From NCBI GenBank assembly GCA_007130745.1, contig SLRW01000006.1:1-14436 (forward strand): a stretch of 14,436 bases of DNA, written 5' to 3'. Source of the stretch: Gammaproteobacteria bacterium (GTDB taxonomy: Bacteria; Pseudomonadota; Gammaproteobacteria; UBA5335; SLRW01). Below the pieces are notes generated by a model that made no database searches, was not told the DNA's origin, and saw only the letters and a program-made list of their open reading frames with translations. This document shows, one piece after another, positions 7,529 through 14,436 of the stretch (within the stretch, counting starts at the first letter, position 1; each line of letters begins with the position of its first letter). Made by a program: the position numbers and the translations under genes.

Positions 7529-8368
7529 ATGGCCTGCTATGCCATTGGCGACATCCAGGGCTGCTACGACGAACTGCGCGCCCTGCTGCAAATGATTCGT
7601 TTCAATGCCGACCGTGACCAGTTGTGGCTGGTCGGTGACCTGGTCAATCGCGGGCCGCAATCCTTGCAGGTACTGCGCTTTGTGCGCGACCTGGGCGATA
7701 ACGCCGTCAGTGTGCTGGGCAACCATGATCTGCACCTGCTGGCGGCCGCCTATGCCGGACGGCGCAGCAACCCCACTCTGGAACCGGTACTTCAGGCACC
7801 TGATCGCTGGGCGTTGGTGGAATGGCTGCGTTATCGGCCTGTGCTGGCCTTCAGCGAGGAACACAACGCCCTGATGACCCACGCCGGTCTTTCACCGCAA
7901 TGGGACGCAGCCACCGCACAAGCCTGCGCACTAGAGCTGGAACAAACCCTGCGCGGCCCGGATTACCGGGATTTCCTCGAACACATGTATGGCGACCAGC
8001 CTGATCACTGGGACCCTGCGCTGACAGGCATTGAGCGGCTGCGCTACATCACCAACGCCTTCACCCGCATGCGCTATTGCCATACCGACGGGCGACTGGA
8101 CATGGACGCCAAGGGCCCGCCCGGCAGCCAGCCCCCGGGGCTGCTGCCCTGGTTCGAGCTGCGCCGGAATTACGAACAGTCGCCGCATATTCTCTTCGGT
8201 CACTGGTCCACACTGGGGGCCGTGGAGCACCCGCGCATTCATCCCCTGGATACCGGCTGCATGTGGGGCGGCGCGCTCACCGCGCTGGCACTGGAATCAC
8301 TGCATGAAGACGGGCCACCGCGCCTGACGCAGCTGCCCTGCGAGGCCAAACGCAAGCCGAATAATTAA
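7529..8368 (+). CDS. apaH: Symmetrical bis(5'-nucleosyl)-tetraphosphatase ApaH
   Basis: Splits Ap4A into two ADP, and in E. coli also removes Np4 caps from RNA. It acts in the cytoplasm and affects stress responses. Seen: 279 residues (E. coli 280). The metallophosphoesterase motifs are in order: IGDIQGCYDEL (D8), VGDLVNRGP (36-43, D37), LGNHDLHLL (N65, H66), MTHAGLSPQW, and FGHWSTLGA near the C-terminus. GGAG lies 8 nt before the ATG. It usually follows apaG, which is missing here: only 71 bp separate it from rsmA, and that gap contains its own candidate promoter. The stop is TAA. Confidence 0.95.
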   Translation: MACYAIGDIQGCYDELRALLQMIRFNADRDQLWLVGDLVNRGPQSLQVLRFVRDLGDNAVSVLGNHDLHLLAAAYAGRRSNPTLEPVLQAPDRWALVEWLRYRPVLAFSEEHNALMTHAGLSPQWDAATAQACALELEQTLRGPDYRDFLEHMYGDQPDHWDPALTGIERLRYITNAFTRMRYCHTDGRLDMDAKGPPGSQPPGLLPWFELRRNYEQSPHILFGHWSTLGAVEHPRIHPLDTGCMWGGALTALALESLHEDGPPRLTQLPCEAKRKPNN

Positions 8369-8413
8369 CCCCCCGGCAAGGCCTGCTGAACCAGAGAACA
8401 TCCTTGTAGTCAG

Positions 8414-9037
8414 ATGAACATGACCACAATGATGTGGAGAGCCATTGCCACGGGTGTGCTGCTGTCTTGTACCACAGCCACCCTGTTAAGTTCGCCCGGC
8501 CAGGCACGGGAATCTTCGGGCAACGGGCAGTACATGGCTGTTTATTTCGCACAGAACTCACCTGAACGGATGCTGGATATTCTCCGGGGCGATCGCCCCG
8601 AGCTGCAGTCTTCCTATCTTGCGGCCCTGACCCGCAGCGTGGTGCTGGGGCACAGCGGCTGGCTGCGATGGGAGGCCGAAGCGCAGCTGGTCTACCACAC
8701 CGGCATGCAGAATCACTGGGAAAGCAATGCCGTGCTGGTGGCCCGCCAGATGAAATTCCCCTGGGATGATGTGCTGGATACACGGGTGGCCGTCGGCAAT
8801 GGCCTGTCCTGGGCTTTTGAGGAACCGCCACTGGAACCGCGGGGAGACCCCGAGGATGGCGAATCCGCCAGGCTGCTCAACTACACCCTCGTGGAACTGG
8901 AGTTCAGCCCGCCGGGCGATTCGGACTGGAGCCTGTTTAGTCGTCTGCACCACCGCTCCGGCGTAATGCGCACATTCTCCGACATCAAAGGTGGCTCCAA
9001 CTTCCTCGGCCTGGGGCTGCGGTTCAGAATAGACTAG
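8414..9037 (+). CDS. PagL-family acyloxyacyl hydrolase (lipid A deacylase-like outer-membrane protein)
   Basis: Probable small outer-membrane beta-barrel that could remove the 3-O acyl chain of lipid A. Seen: 207 residues; a signal peptide with hydrophobic stretch IATGVLLSCTTATLL and likely cleavage near GQA at 31; alternating strand-like segments; and the C-terminal family pattern RLHHRSGV followed by GGSNFLGLGLRFR. H180 and S182 match the His-x-Ser of PagL (H149, S151 in P. aeruginosa). The third catalytic residue of PagL, a Glu 12 residues after the Ser, is absent (Gly194 there); D190 is the nearest acid. It ends close to an aromatic/basic barrel tail (RFRID). ATGs at 8414, 8420, 8429 and 8432 are possible starts and none has a clear ribosome site. 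It lies 45 nt after apaH. Family assignment is fairly sure; activity is inference. Confidence 0.75.
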   Translation: MNMTTMMWRAIATGVLLSCTTATLLSSPGQARESSGNGQYMAVYFAQNSPERMLDILRGDRPELQSSYLAALTRSVVLGHSGWLRWEAEAQLVYHTGMQNHWESNAVLVARQMKFPWDDVLDTRVAVGNGLSWAFEEPPLEPRGDPEDGESARLLNYTLVELEFSPPGDSDWSLFSRLHHRSGVMRTFSDIKGGSNFLGLGLRFRID

Positions 9038-9054
9038 CCCGCGCGAAGCGCGGG
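9038..9054. terminator. GC hairpin between convergent genes
   Basis: CCCGCGC-GAA-GCGCGGG forms a 7-bp stem with a 3-nt loop. It starts directly after the PagL-like TAG and ends directly before the folA TAA of the other strand, so it could stop or protect both transcripts. It has no proper U-run on either side, so intrinsic termination would be weak; it may mainly shield 3' ends. Confidence 0.5.
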
Positions 9055-9570
9055 TTACACTTCGCTGACGCGGGGTGGTTCGCGGCGCTGTAGTACGACG
9101 AAGCTCATGGAGTGGGCGTTTTCTTCATCCACCGGATGTTCGATGCGGCGGATTTCTTCCCAGCGCGAGTAGTCCATCGGCGGAAAGAAGGTATCGGCCG
9201 CTTTGAATTCGCCATGTACTTCAGTGAGATAAATCCGGTCGGCGCGTGGCAGAAAAGCCTCATAGACCGGGGCGCCACCCAGCACCATCAGCGCCTCGGC
9301 ATCGCCGGCAGCGTGAATGGCAGCTTCCACATCATGTACCACTACACAGCCCGGGGCGGCCTGGTAGTCCTTGTTGTGGGTCATAACGATATTCAGGCGT
9401 TCCGGCAGGGCGCGACCAATGGTTTCATGTGTACGCCGGCCCATGACCATGGGATAACCATTGGTCACCTCGCGAAACCAGGCGCGGTCAGCCGGCAAAT
9501 GCCAGGGCAACTGGTTGTCCTGCCCGATGGCACGCTGGCGATCCATGGCCACTACAAGTGAAATCTGCAT
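9055..9570 (-). CDS. folA: Dihydrofolate reductase
   Basis: Reduces dihydrofolate to tetrahydrofolate with NADPH, regenerating the cofactor that thymidylate synthase oxidises. It is the trimethoprim target. Seen: 171 residues (E. coli 159). Present are SLVVAMDRQRAIGQDNQLPW, LPADRAWFR with the catalytic Asp at 28, the NADPH-binding VMGRRTHETIGRALPERLNIV, and VLGGAPVYEAFLPRADRIYLTEV. The C-terminus carries about a dozen extra residues (REPPRVSEV). GGGGAG lies 7 nt before the ATG. It is 23 nt downstream of thyA on the same strand, so the two enzymes of the dTMP cycle are probably co-expressed. Confidence 0.95.
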   Translation of the reverse strand: MQISLVVAMDRQRAIGQDNQLPWHLPADRAWFREVTNGYPMVMGRRTHETIGRALPERLNIVMTHNKDYQAAPGCVVVHDVEAAIHAAGDAEALMVLGGAPVYEAFLPRADRIYLTEVHGEFKAADTFFPPMDYSRWEEIRRIEHPVDEENAHSMSFVVLQRREPPRVSEV

Positions 9571-9593
9571 AAGTCACTCCCCGGACTAATAGT

Positions 9594-10388
9594 TCAAACC
9601 GCCACCGGCGCCGGGATCGCCGAATGACACTGGTAACCCTCGAGCTCGAAATCCTCGTAACGAAAGCCGAACAGGTCACGCACTTCGGGATTAATGCGCA
9701 TACGCGGCAGCGCAAAAGGCGTGCGTGAGAGCTGCTCGTCGACCTGCTCCAGATGATTCAGGTACAAGTGCGCATCACCAAAGGTATGCACGAAATCGCC
9801 CGGCTGCAAGTCACACACCTGAGCTACCATCAGGGTCAGCAGCGCATAAGACGCAATATTAAAGGGTACACCCAGAAAAATATCCGCGCTGCGCTGATAC
9901 AGCTGGCAGGACAAACGGCCCTCGGCCACATAAAACTGGAACAGGGTATGACACGGCGCCAGCGCCATCTGCGGCAGTTCAGCCACATTCCAGGCGCTGA
10001 TCACCAGTCGGCGCGAATCAGGATTGTTGCGAATCTCGTCCACGACTTCAGCCAGCTGGTCAACACGGCCGCCATCCGGCGTGGGCCAGGAACGCCACTG
10101 ACGGCCATAGACCGGCCCCAGCTCACCGTGCTCATCCGCCCACTCGTTCCAGATACGTACGCCGTTTTCCTGCAGATAGGCCACGTTGGTATCGCCCTGC
10201 AGAAACCACAACAGTTCGTGGATAATGGATTTGAAGTGCAGCTTCTTGGTGGTCACTGCCGGGAAGCCCTCGGCCAGGTCAAAGCGCATCTGGTAACCGA
10301 ACACGCTCAGGGTGCCCGTGCCGGTGCGATCATCCTTGCGCACCCCGTGGTCACACACATGGCGCATGAGATCCAGATACTGCTTCAT
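9594..10388 (-). CDS. thyA: Thymidylate synthase
   Basis: Methylates dUMP to dTMP with methylene-tetrahydrofolate in the cytoplasm. Seen: 264 residues, exactly the E. coli length. Folate/dUMP motifs include DDRTGTGTLSVFG (19-31), the catalytic cysteine C146 in LAPCHTLFQFYV, QRSADIFLGVPFNIASYALL, and the dUMP-binding HTFGDAHLYLNH. The C-terminus is typical (YQCHSAIPAPVAV). Start: ATG 10388 overlaps the lgt TGA as ATGA, with AGGAGGGA just upstream inside lgt, so the start is firm. A longer open frame running to 10637 only reads through lgt. Confidence 0.97.
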   Translation of the reverse strand: MKQYLDLMRHVCDHGVRKDDRTGTGTLSVFGYQMRFDLAEGFPAVTTKKLHFKSIIHELLWFLQGDTNVAYLQENGVRIWNEWADEHGELGPVYGRQWRSWPTPDGGRVDQLAEVVDEIRNNPDSRRLVISAWNVAELPQMALAPCHTLFQFYVAEGRLSCQLYQRSADIFLGVPFNIASYALLTLMVAQVCDLQPGDFVHTFGDAHLYLNHLEQVDEQLSRTPFALPRMRINPEVRDLFGFRYEDFELEGYQCHSAIPAPVAV

Positions 10389-11200
10389 GATTCTCCCTCC
10401 TCGCGGGCCGGCTCCGGGTAGACCGGATTGCGCCATGCCAGGTAAAGCAGAATCGCCCCGGCAATCATCAATGGCAGTGTGAGCACCTGGCCCATGCTCA
10501 TCCAGCCGAAAGCCACAAAGCCCAGGTGCGCATCCGGCTCGCGCACAAATTCCACCGAGAAACGGAATAGCCCGTAGAAAAACAAAAACAGCCCCGATAC
10601 CGACATGATCGGTCGCGGCCGGCGCGAGAACAGCCACAGGATTGCAAACAACACCAGCCCTTCCAGGAAGGCCTCGTAAAGCTGCGAGGGATGCCGCGGA
10701 TCCGGCCCGGCGCCCGGGAAGACCATACCCCAGGGAACCTCGGTTACCCGGCCCCAGAGTTCGCCGTTGATGAAGTTGCCGATGCGGCCGAAGCCAATAC
10801 CCAGCACCGCCAGCGGGGCAACAAAATCACCCACCGCCCAGAAGGGCACATTGTCACGTTGTGAAATATACCAGACCGCAATAATGCAGCCGATCAGGCC
10901 ACCGTGGAAAGACATGCCGCCCTGCCAGACGGCAAACAGGCTCAGCGGGTTGGCCATCACCGAGGCAAAATCATAGAACAGGATATAGCCCACCCGCGCG
11001 CCCACGATCAGGCCGATAATGCCGAAAAAGATCAGATCCCCGACCTGCTTTTCGTTAAATACCGTGTGCGGCTGACGGGCGCGATAAATACCCAGCGCCC
11101 AGGCCACGGCAAAGCCCAGCAGGTACATCAGGCCGTACCAGTGCACATCCAGCGGACCCAGCGAAATCGCCACCGGGTCGATGTCAGGGTATTCCAGCAT
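10385..11200 (-). CDS. lgt: Phosphatidylglycerol-prolipoprotein diacylglyceryl transferase
   Basis: Moves diacylglycerol from phosphatidylglycerol to the lipobox cysteine of prolipoproteins, the first step of lipoprotein maturation at the inner membrane. Seen: 271 residues (E. coli 291) with about seven membrane segments. Present are VHWYGLMYLLGF near 19-30, GGMSFHGGLIG with the key His at 99, the signature GRIGNFINGELWGR at 138-151 including the essential Arg139, HPSQLYEA near 170-177, and FRFSVEFVREPD near 212-223. It is the first gene of an lgt-thyA-folA set, as in E. coli for lgt-thyA. The upstream 100 bp contain a 5-bp GC hairpin (11227-11240) but no promoter that stands out. Confidence 0.96.
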   Translation of the reverse strand: MLEYPDIDPVAISLGPLDVHWYGLMYLLGFAVAWALGIYRARQPHTVFNEKQVGDLIFFGIIGLIVGARVGYILFYDFASVMANPLSLFAVWQGGMSFHGGLIGCIIAVWYISQRDNVPFWAVGDFVAPLAVLGIGFGRIGNFINGELWGRVTEVPWGMVFPGAGPDPRHPSQLYEAFLEGLVLFAILWLFSRRPRPIMSVSGLFLFFYGLFRFSVEFVREPDAHLGFVAFGWMSMGQVLTLPLMIAGAILLYLAWRNPVYPEPAREEGES

Positions 11201-11300
11201 GCGTCATCCATCCGCAACAGGCGGGCGCCCCGGCAGGGGCATAACAAACGCTCATCCTATCGGAAAACATCCCGGCCGAGAACCGGTGCGGAGCACGACC

Positions 11301-12098
11301 TCAGTCACTCCCCGGGCGCCGGGGCGGCCAGGGGATCAGGGCACTGGTGCGGGCCACATACTCACGGTAGTCGGGGCGGGTCTCCTGCAGATGGCGCTCC
11401 AGCAAGGTAACACCCGAGACCCGGGCCAGCAGGAAACTCATCAACAGCGGGGCAATCACCGTCCACCAGGCCCCTGCGGCGGCAGCCAGACCGAACAGCC
11501 CCCACCACACCAGCATATCGCCGAAATAGTTGGGGTGGCGGGTGTAGCGCCAGAGTCCCTGGTCCATGACGCGGCCGCGATTGGCCGGGTCAGACTTGAA
11601 ACGCGCCAGTTGCCAGTCGCCCGTCGCCTCGAAAAACAGACCCGTGGCAAACAGCGCCAGCCCGACCATCGCCGGTGCACTCCATAACATCCCCGTCTCT
11701 AGCTCACGGGTCGCCACCAGCAACGGCCAGGCCACCAGCCACAGGATCAGCCCCTGCAAGCCGAAGACGGTGGCCAGGCTGCGCCAGGCAAAGGCCTTGC
11801 CGTGGTGCTCGCGCATGGCCCGGTAACGGGCATCCTCGCCCTGGCCCCAGTTGCGCCAGGTGAGCCACAGGGACAGGCGCAACCCCCACAAGCTCACCAG
11901 CAAGAGCGCCAGCCAGCCCGCCTCCGGGCGCGGCCCGGTTAGCCACCAGAAAGCCGCCACCAGCACAAAACCGAAGCCCCAGAAACGGTCTACCAGGCTG
12001 GCGTCACGCCACCACAGACTGCCCAGCCACACCAGCGTCATCAACAACAGACTCAAGCCCAGTCCGGCAAGCGTCGCCATCCACAAATGATCAATCAC
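11301..12098 (-). CDS. DUF1295 membrane protein (steroid 5-alpha-reductase / ICMT-like fold)
   Basis: Integral inner-membrane protein of unknown substrate. Seen: 265 residues with about six hydrophobic segments (for example LSLLLMTLVWLG, FVLVAAFWWL, LALLLVSLWGL, LILWLVAWPLL). The C-terminal family motif RYTRHPNYFGD is at about 184-194. The end LERHLQETRPDYREYV then ALIPWPPR is typical of DUF1295. The fold is shared with steroid/enoyl reductases and isoprenylcysteine methyltransferases, so NADPH- or SAM-dependent chemistry on a membrane lipid is plausible. Start: GTG at 12098 overlaps the TGA of the methyltransferase (GTGA), with GAGG 10 nt upstream. ATG at 12080 is an alternative. The overlap argues that the two proteins work in one pathway. 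Confidence 0.85.
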   Translation of the reverse strand: MIDHLWMATLAGLGLSLLLMTLVWLGSLWWRDASLVDRFWGFGFVLVAAFWWLTGPRPEAGWLALLLVSLWGLRLSLWLTWRNWGQGEDARYRAMREHHGKAFAWRSLATVFGLQGLILWLVAWPLLVATRELETGMLWSAPAMVGLALFATGLFFEATGDWQLARFKSDPANRGRVMDQGLWRYTRHPNYFGDMLVWWGLFGLAAAAGAWWTVIAPLLMSFLLARVSGVTLLERHLQETRPDYREYVARTSALIPWPPRRPGSD

Positions 12099-13141
12099 GC
12101 GGGAGCATCCTCGCGGCGGCAAAAGCGGTAATGCGCCACATACCATTCGTTACCGCCGTTAAAGGCAAATAGTTCGGCGCAGGCCAGCATGAACAATCGC
12201 CAGCGCTGCAACCAGCGCCGGGCATCTTTCTTACCGTACACCATCTGCAGCGCCGGCATGAGCGCGGACGGATCAGCATCCATGCGCGCCAGCCAGGCCA
12301 GCAGCGTGCGCGCATAATGCCGGCCATTGACTTCCCAGTGCCGCGCCAGCACCAGATCCCGCTGGTAATGCAGCAACAAGTCACGGGAAGGCATGATCCC
12401 GCCGGTAAAAAAATAGCGACCCATCCAGTTGTCCTCGCCTTCGGTCTCAAAAGGATAAGCCAGATAGCGGTGAACAAAAATATGCACGAACAGTTGCCCG
12501 CCCGGCACCAGCCAGTCGGCAATGCGCTGCATCAGCAGCTCATGGTTGCGTACATGCTCGAACATCTCCACCGAAACCACGCGGTCAAACTGCCCCTCGG
12601 GAGAAAATTCATTAATATTGGCAGTGATCACATGCAGGTTTTTGAGTCCCAGACCGTCTCGGCGGTGTTCAATAAAAGCCCGCTGGGTGGCTGAATTGGA
12701 CACAGCCGTAATCTGCGCGCCGGGATAATGCTCGGCCATATACAGACTGAGCGACCCCCAGCCGCAACCCAGCTCCAGTATGCGCTGTCCGTCCTCCAGT
12801 GCAGCGCGCTCACAGGTCAACGCCAACATGGTCTCTTCGGCAGTGGCCAGGTCGGTATCCGGCTCAGGCCACAGCGCACTGCTGTATTTCAGTCGAGGGC
12901 CGAGTACCCGCTCGAAAAAAGCCGCCGGCAGCTCATAGTGCTGGGCATTGGCGGCATCAGCCGCTTCCGCGATCGGCCCCTGGCGCCATTGTGCTATACG
13001 CCGGGCCAGGCGTTCGCTGCTGGCCTCCACACCCCCTGCCGACTCCTCACGCAGACGTGCGGCCAAAAGCCGGCGAATCCCCGCGCGCACCATCGCATCG
13101 GGCACCAGCTCCTGCTCAACCAGCGTCATTAACAGGCTCAT
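12095..13141 (-). CDS. Cyclopropane-fatty-acyl-phospholipid synthase family methyltransferase, coclaurine N-methyltransferase-like
   Basis: SAM-dependent methyltransferase of the Cfa superfamily (PF02353 type). Seen: 348 residues. Cfa-like HYELPAAFFERVLGPRLKYSSALW is at 68-91. SAM motif I, LELGCGWGSLSLY, is at 122-134, and VEMFEHVRNHE at 191-201 holds the E-x-x-E-H group (E192, E195, H196). Then come FVHIFVHR, RYFFTGGIMPSRDLLL and a C-terminal AELFAFNGGNEWYVAHY. The last motifs are, from memory, closer to plant coclaurine N-methyltransferases (RYFFTGG-MPS, AELF, EWMVAH) than to E. coli Cfa, and the N-terminal domain of E. coli Cfa is missing. The substrate may be a lipid or a small amine; this is unknown. 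Start ATG 13141 has AGGAGGG 4 nt upstream. It overlaps the DUF1295 gene downstream. Confidence 0.88.
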   Translation of the reverse strand: MSLLMTLVEQELVPDAMVRAGIRRLLAARLREESAGGVEASSERLARRIAQWRQGPIAEAADAANAQHYELPAAFFERVLGPRLKYSSALWPEPDTDLATAEETMLALTCERAALEDGQRILELGCGWGSLSLYMAEHYPGAQITAVSNSATQRAFIEHRRDGLGLKNLHVITANINEFSPEGQFDRVVSVEMFEHVRNHELLMQRIADWLVPGGQLFVHIFVHRYLAYPFETEGEDNWMGRYFFTGGIMPSRDLLLHYQRDLVLARHWEVNGRHYARTLLAWLARMDADPSALMPALQMVYGKKDARRWLQRWRLFMLACAELFAFNGGNEWYVAHYRFCRREDAPA

Positions 13142-13145
13142 GCGT

Positions 13146-13173
13146 CCCTCCTGTCGCTGTCATACACAGCGAC
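13146..13173 (-). promoter_or_regulatory. Hairpin abutting the ribosome binding site of the methyltransferase gene
   Basis: GTCGCTGT (13153-13160) and ACAGCGAC (13166-13173) are a perfect 8-bp inverted repeat with a 5-nt spacer. On the transcribed strand the repeat ends exactly where the strong ribosome site AGGAGGG (13146-13152) begins, 4 nt before ATG 13141. It may be an mRNA hairpin affecting ribosome access, or a DNA operator for a dimeric regulator. The structure is seen; the role is inference. Confidence 0.45.
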
Positions 13174-13202
13174 GGCACCAGGCATGCGGCTGTGTCTCTG
13201 AC

Positions 13203-13208
13203 ATCATA
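13203..13208 (-). promoter_or_regulatory. Candidate -10 box for the methyltransferase gene
   Basis: TATGAT on the minus strand matches the sigma-70 -10 consensus at 5 of 6 positions and lies in an AT-rich stretch of the 105-bp gap after the DUF1329 gene. The only -35 at usual spacing is TTCCCC (18-nt spacer), which is weak. It would give a leader of about 55 nt carrying the hairpin. Confidence 0.3.
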
Positions 13209-13246
13209 TGAAAGCAATACTTTAACGGGGAATCGCGAGTGTCTTT

Positions 13247-14436
13247 CTAGCGTCGTCCCAACTGCCTCAGGCCACCGGGACCAAGCGCCGCCGCCCTGAC
13301 GGGCTGATCAAGACGCACCACGGGTTCGTTATTGTCCAGCCCGTGGACCACATACTGACGGCGGCGCAAATCGTAGATCACCTGCACCGTGGGCAACGTA
13401 ATCAAGACATCCGGGGCGTGGAACAAATGCGCCTCCTGCAACTGGATCAATCTGCCCTCGCGATCATGAACATCCACCAGCACAATATGCCAGCTGTCTT
13501 CGTCCAGATAGAAGGTTCGGCGACCAAAAGGATGGCCGCTGCCCTGAAGCGGCCGCGATTCCACCACCCACACCCGGCGACGTTCATAGCGCAGATGCTC
13601 TGGATTGAGCGCATAGCGTCCCATGATATCCGCAGGGGTGAGTTGTTTTGATTCCAGGCGATAGGCGTTATAGGGAGCATAGACTTCGCGTTTTCCCAAC
13701 AATTCCCATTCATGGCCACCCACCGGGCCGCTGAACATGTCCTGCTGGTCGCGCAGGGACAAACCTTCCGTCAGGGCGGCGTTGTCATGCCCCATCTCGG
13801 GCAGTCGCCTGACACGACGTTGCCCCGGCTGGTAGATCCATACCCCTCCGACATCCTTATCCGGGTCGATACTCTGATGGACCAGCATCAGTGTCCCGTT
13901 ACGGGCACCACCGGATAGCACTTCGCGCCGCGTCATCCGCAGTCGGTTGGTCTTCAACCCGGCACCGTTGCTGTAGGGATATGCCACCTCTTCGCGTACC
14001 CGGCCCACCCCATAATAGCTGCCCTCATCCAGCCGCTGATCGAGAAAAGCAGGCAGGACATTGCCAATCGCAATATTCGCATACCGGATATGCCCGCTCC
14101 CCCGATAACGGGTTTTGTGATTCCAGATCACCTGCAGTCCATTTTCAGGTGCCGGAAAAGCCGGCCCTGTATGCGCTTCACGCAGTGCATCAGGCCCTTC
14201 CAGTCGGGCCGTACGGGCGTTACTCGCCACAGCCGCTGTCACCTCCGGGGCAAATCCGGCGCTGCGGCGAGTGGGGTACACCGGCATGCGAAATTGCTCC
14301 GGGTGCCTGTCCAGCATGGCCCGCTGGCCCGGGGTGAGATACGACTGGTGGGATGCCAGATTGGCGGAGGTGATTTCATACAGCGGCCGATCGTCTGGCC
14401 AGGGATCCTGATAGCCGTCAACCGGATCCACCGGCA
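13247..14436 (-). CDS. DUF1329 protein, 5' end outside the window
   Basis: Member of the DUF1329 family, usually about 450 residues, secreted to the periplasm and with a LolB/LppX-like lipid-binding fold predicted for the family. Seen: 396 codons, open to the window edge on the minus strand, so the signal peptide and roughly 50-60 residues are missing. Family-like segments include WNHKTRYRGSG, RMTRREVLSGGARNGTLML, VWIYQPGQRRVRRLPEM, DIMGRYALNPEHLRYERRRVWVVE and GRRTFYLDEDSWHIVLVDV. The stop is TAG at 13247-13249. It lies 105 nt upstream of the Cfa-like gene on the same strand. A role in carrying a lipid or hydrophobic substrate for the enzymes downstream is possible but unproven. Confidence 0.85.
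   Translation of the reverse strand, partial: PVDPVDGYQDPWPDDRPLYEITSANLASHQSYLTPGQRAMLDRHPEQFRMPVYPTRRSAGFAPEVTAAVASNARTARLEGPDALREAHTGPAFPAPENGLQVIWNHKTRYRGSGHIRYANIAIGNVLPAFLDQRLDEGSYYGVGRVREEVAYPYSNGAGLKTNRLRMTRREVLSGGARNGTLMLVHQSIDPDKDVGGVWIYQPGQRRVRRLPEMGHDNAALTEGLSLRDQQDMFSGPVGGHEWELLGKREVYAPYNAYRLESKQLTPADIMGRYALNPEHLRYERRRVWVVESRPLQGSGHPFGRRTFYLDEDSWHIVLVDVHDREGRLIQLQEAHLFHAPDVLITLPTVQVIYDLRRRQYVVHGLDNNEPVVRLDQPVRAAALGPGGLRQLGRR

Noticed and set aside
9038..9054. Strong intrinsic terminator
   Set aside because: The stem is good but neither strand has a following run of T, so it is listed only as a hairpin with moderate confidence.
10389..10637. N-terminal extension of ThyA
   Set aside because: The open frame upstream of 10388 is an alternate reading of lgt; ThyA at 264 residues already matches the family from its first residue.
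11227..11240. GCCCC/GGGGC hairpin in the lgt leader as a terminator or riboswitch
   Set aside because: The stem is only 5 bp, there is no U-run and no surrounding structure; such short GC repeats are expected by chance at this base composition.
756..14436. Many further open frames over 60 codons inside the named genes on the opposite strand or other frames
   Set aside because: They overlap genes with clear family motifs, lack motifs and ribosome sites, and are expected in GC-rich DNA.

Overview
The window is a GC-rich stretch of bacterial chromosome that reads as a gammaproteobacterium. The gene order amgK-murU / lptD-surA-pdxA-rsmA-apaH matches, from memory, the arrangement in Pseudomonas and related gammaproteobacteria. 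LptD and SurA indicate an outer membrane. Genus and family cannot be set from the sequence alone. No insertion sequences, tRNA or rRNA genes, CRISPR arrays or phage genes were seen, so this is mostly a housekeeping region.

Layout. (1) Minus strand, 94-1745: amgK and murU, overlapping by 4 bp, are the MurNAc recycling branch that makes UDP-MurNAc. (2) 1746-1937 is a divergent intergenic region holding a 10-bp palindrome and a possible 16-codon leader ORF whose stop overlaps the lptD start. (3) Plus strand, 1938-9037: lptD (LPS export to the cell surface), surA (periplasmic OMP chaperone, of which LptD is a client), pdxA (vitamin B6), rsmA (16S rRNA dimethylation), apaH (Ap4A hydrolase), and a PagL-family outer-membrane acyloxyacyl hydrolase. 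apaG, often found between rsmA and apaH, is absent; that gap holds a long inverted repeat around an extended -10 promoter. (4) A GC hairpin at 9038-9054 separates this set from the convergent minus-strand genes. (5) Minus strand, 9055-11200: lgt, thyA and folA, with lgt and thyA overlapping by ATGA (lipoprotein lipidation; dTMP and folate supply). (6) Minus strand, 11301-14436: a DUF1329 gene cut by the window end, a Cfa-family methyltransferase that resembles plant coclaurine N-methyltransferase, and a DUF1295 membrane protein overlapping it by 4 bp. This looks like a small lipid or small-molecule modification operon of unknown product.

The most striking anomaly is an in-frame TAG in pdxA at 6495-6497. 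The rest of the gene (52 codons, well conserved, same frame) continues intact to a TGA at 6651-6653. The short product would lose two substrate-binding residues, so this is a fresh nonsense mutation, a sequence error, or a case of readthrough. The best candidates for undescribed biology are the DUF1329 / CNMT-like / DUF1295 operon and the hairpin directly in front of the methyltransferase ribosome binding site.
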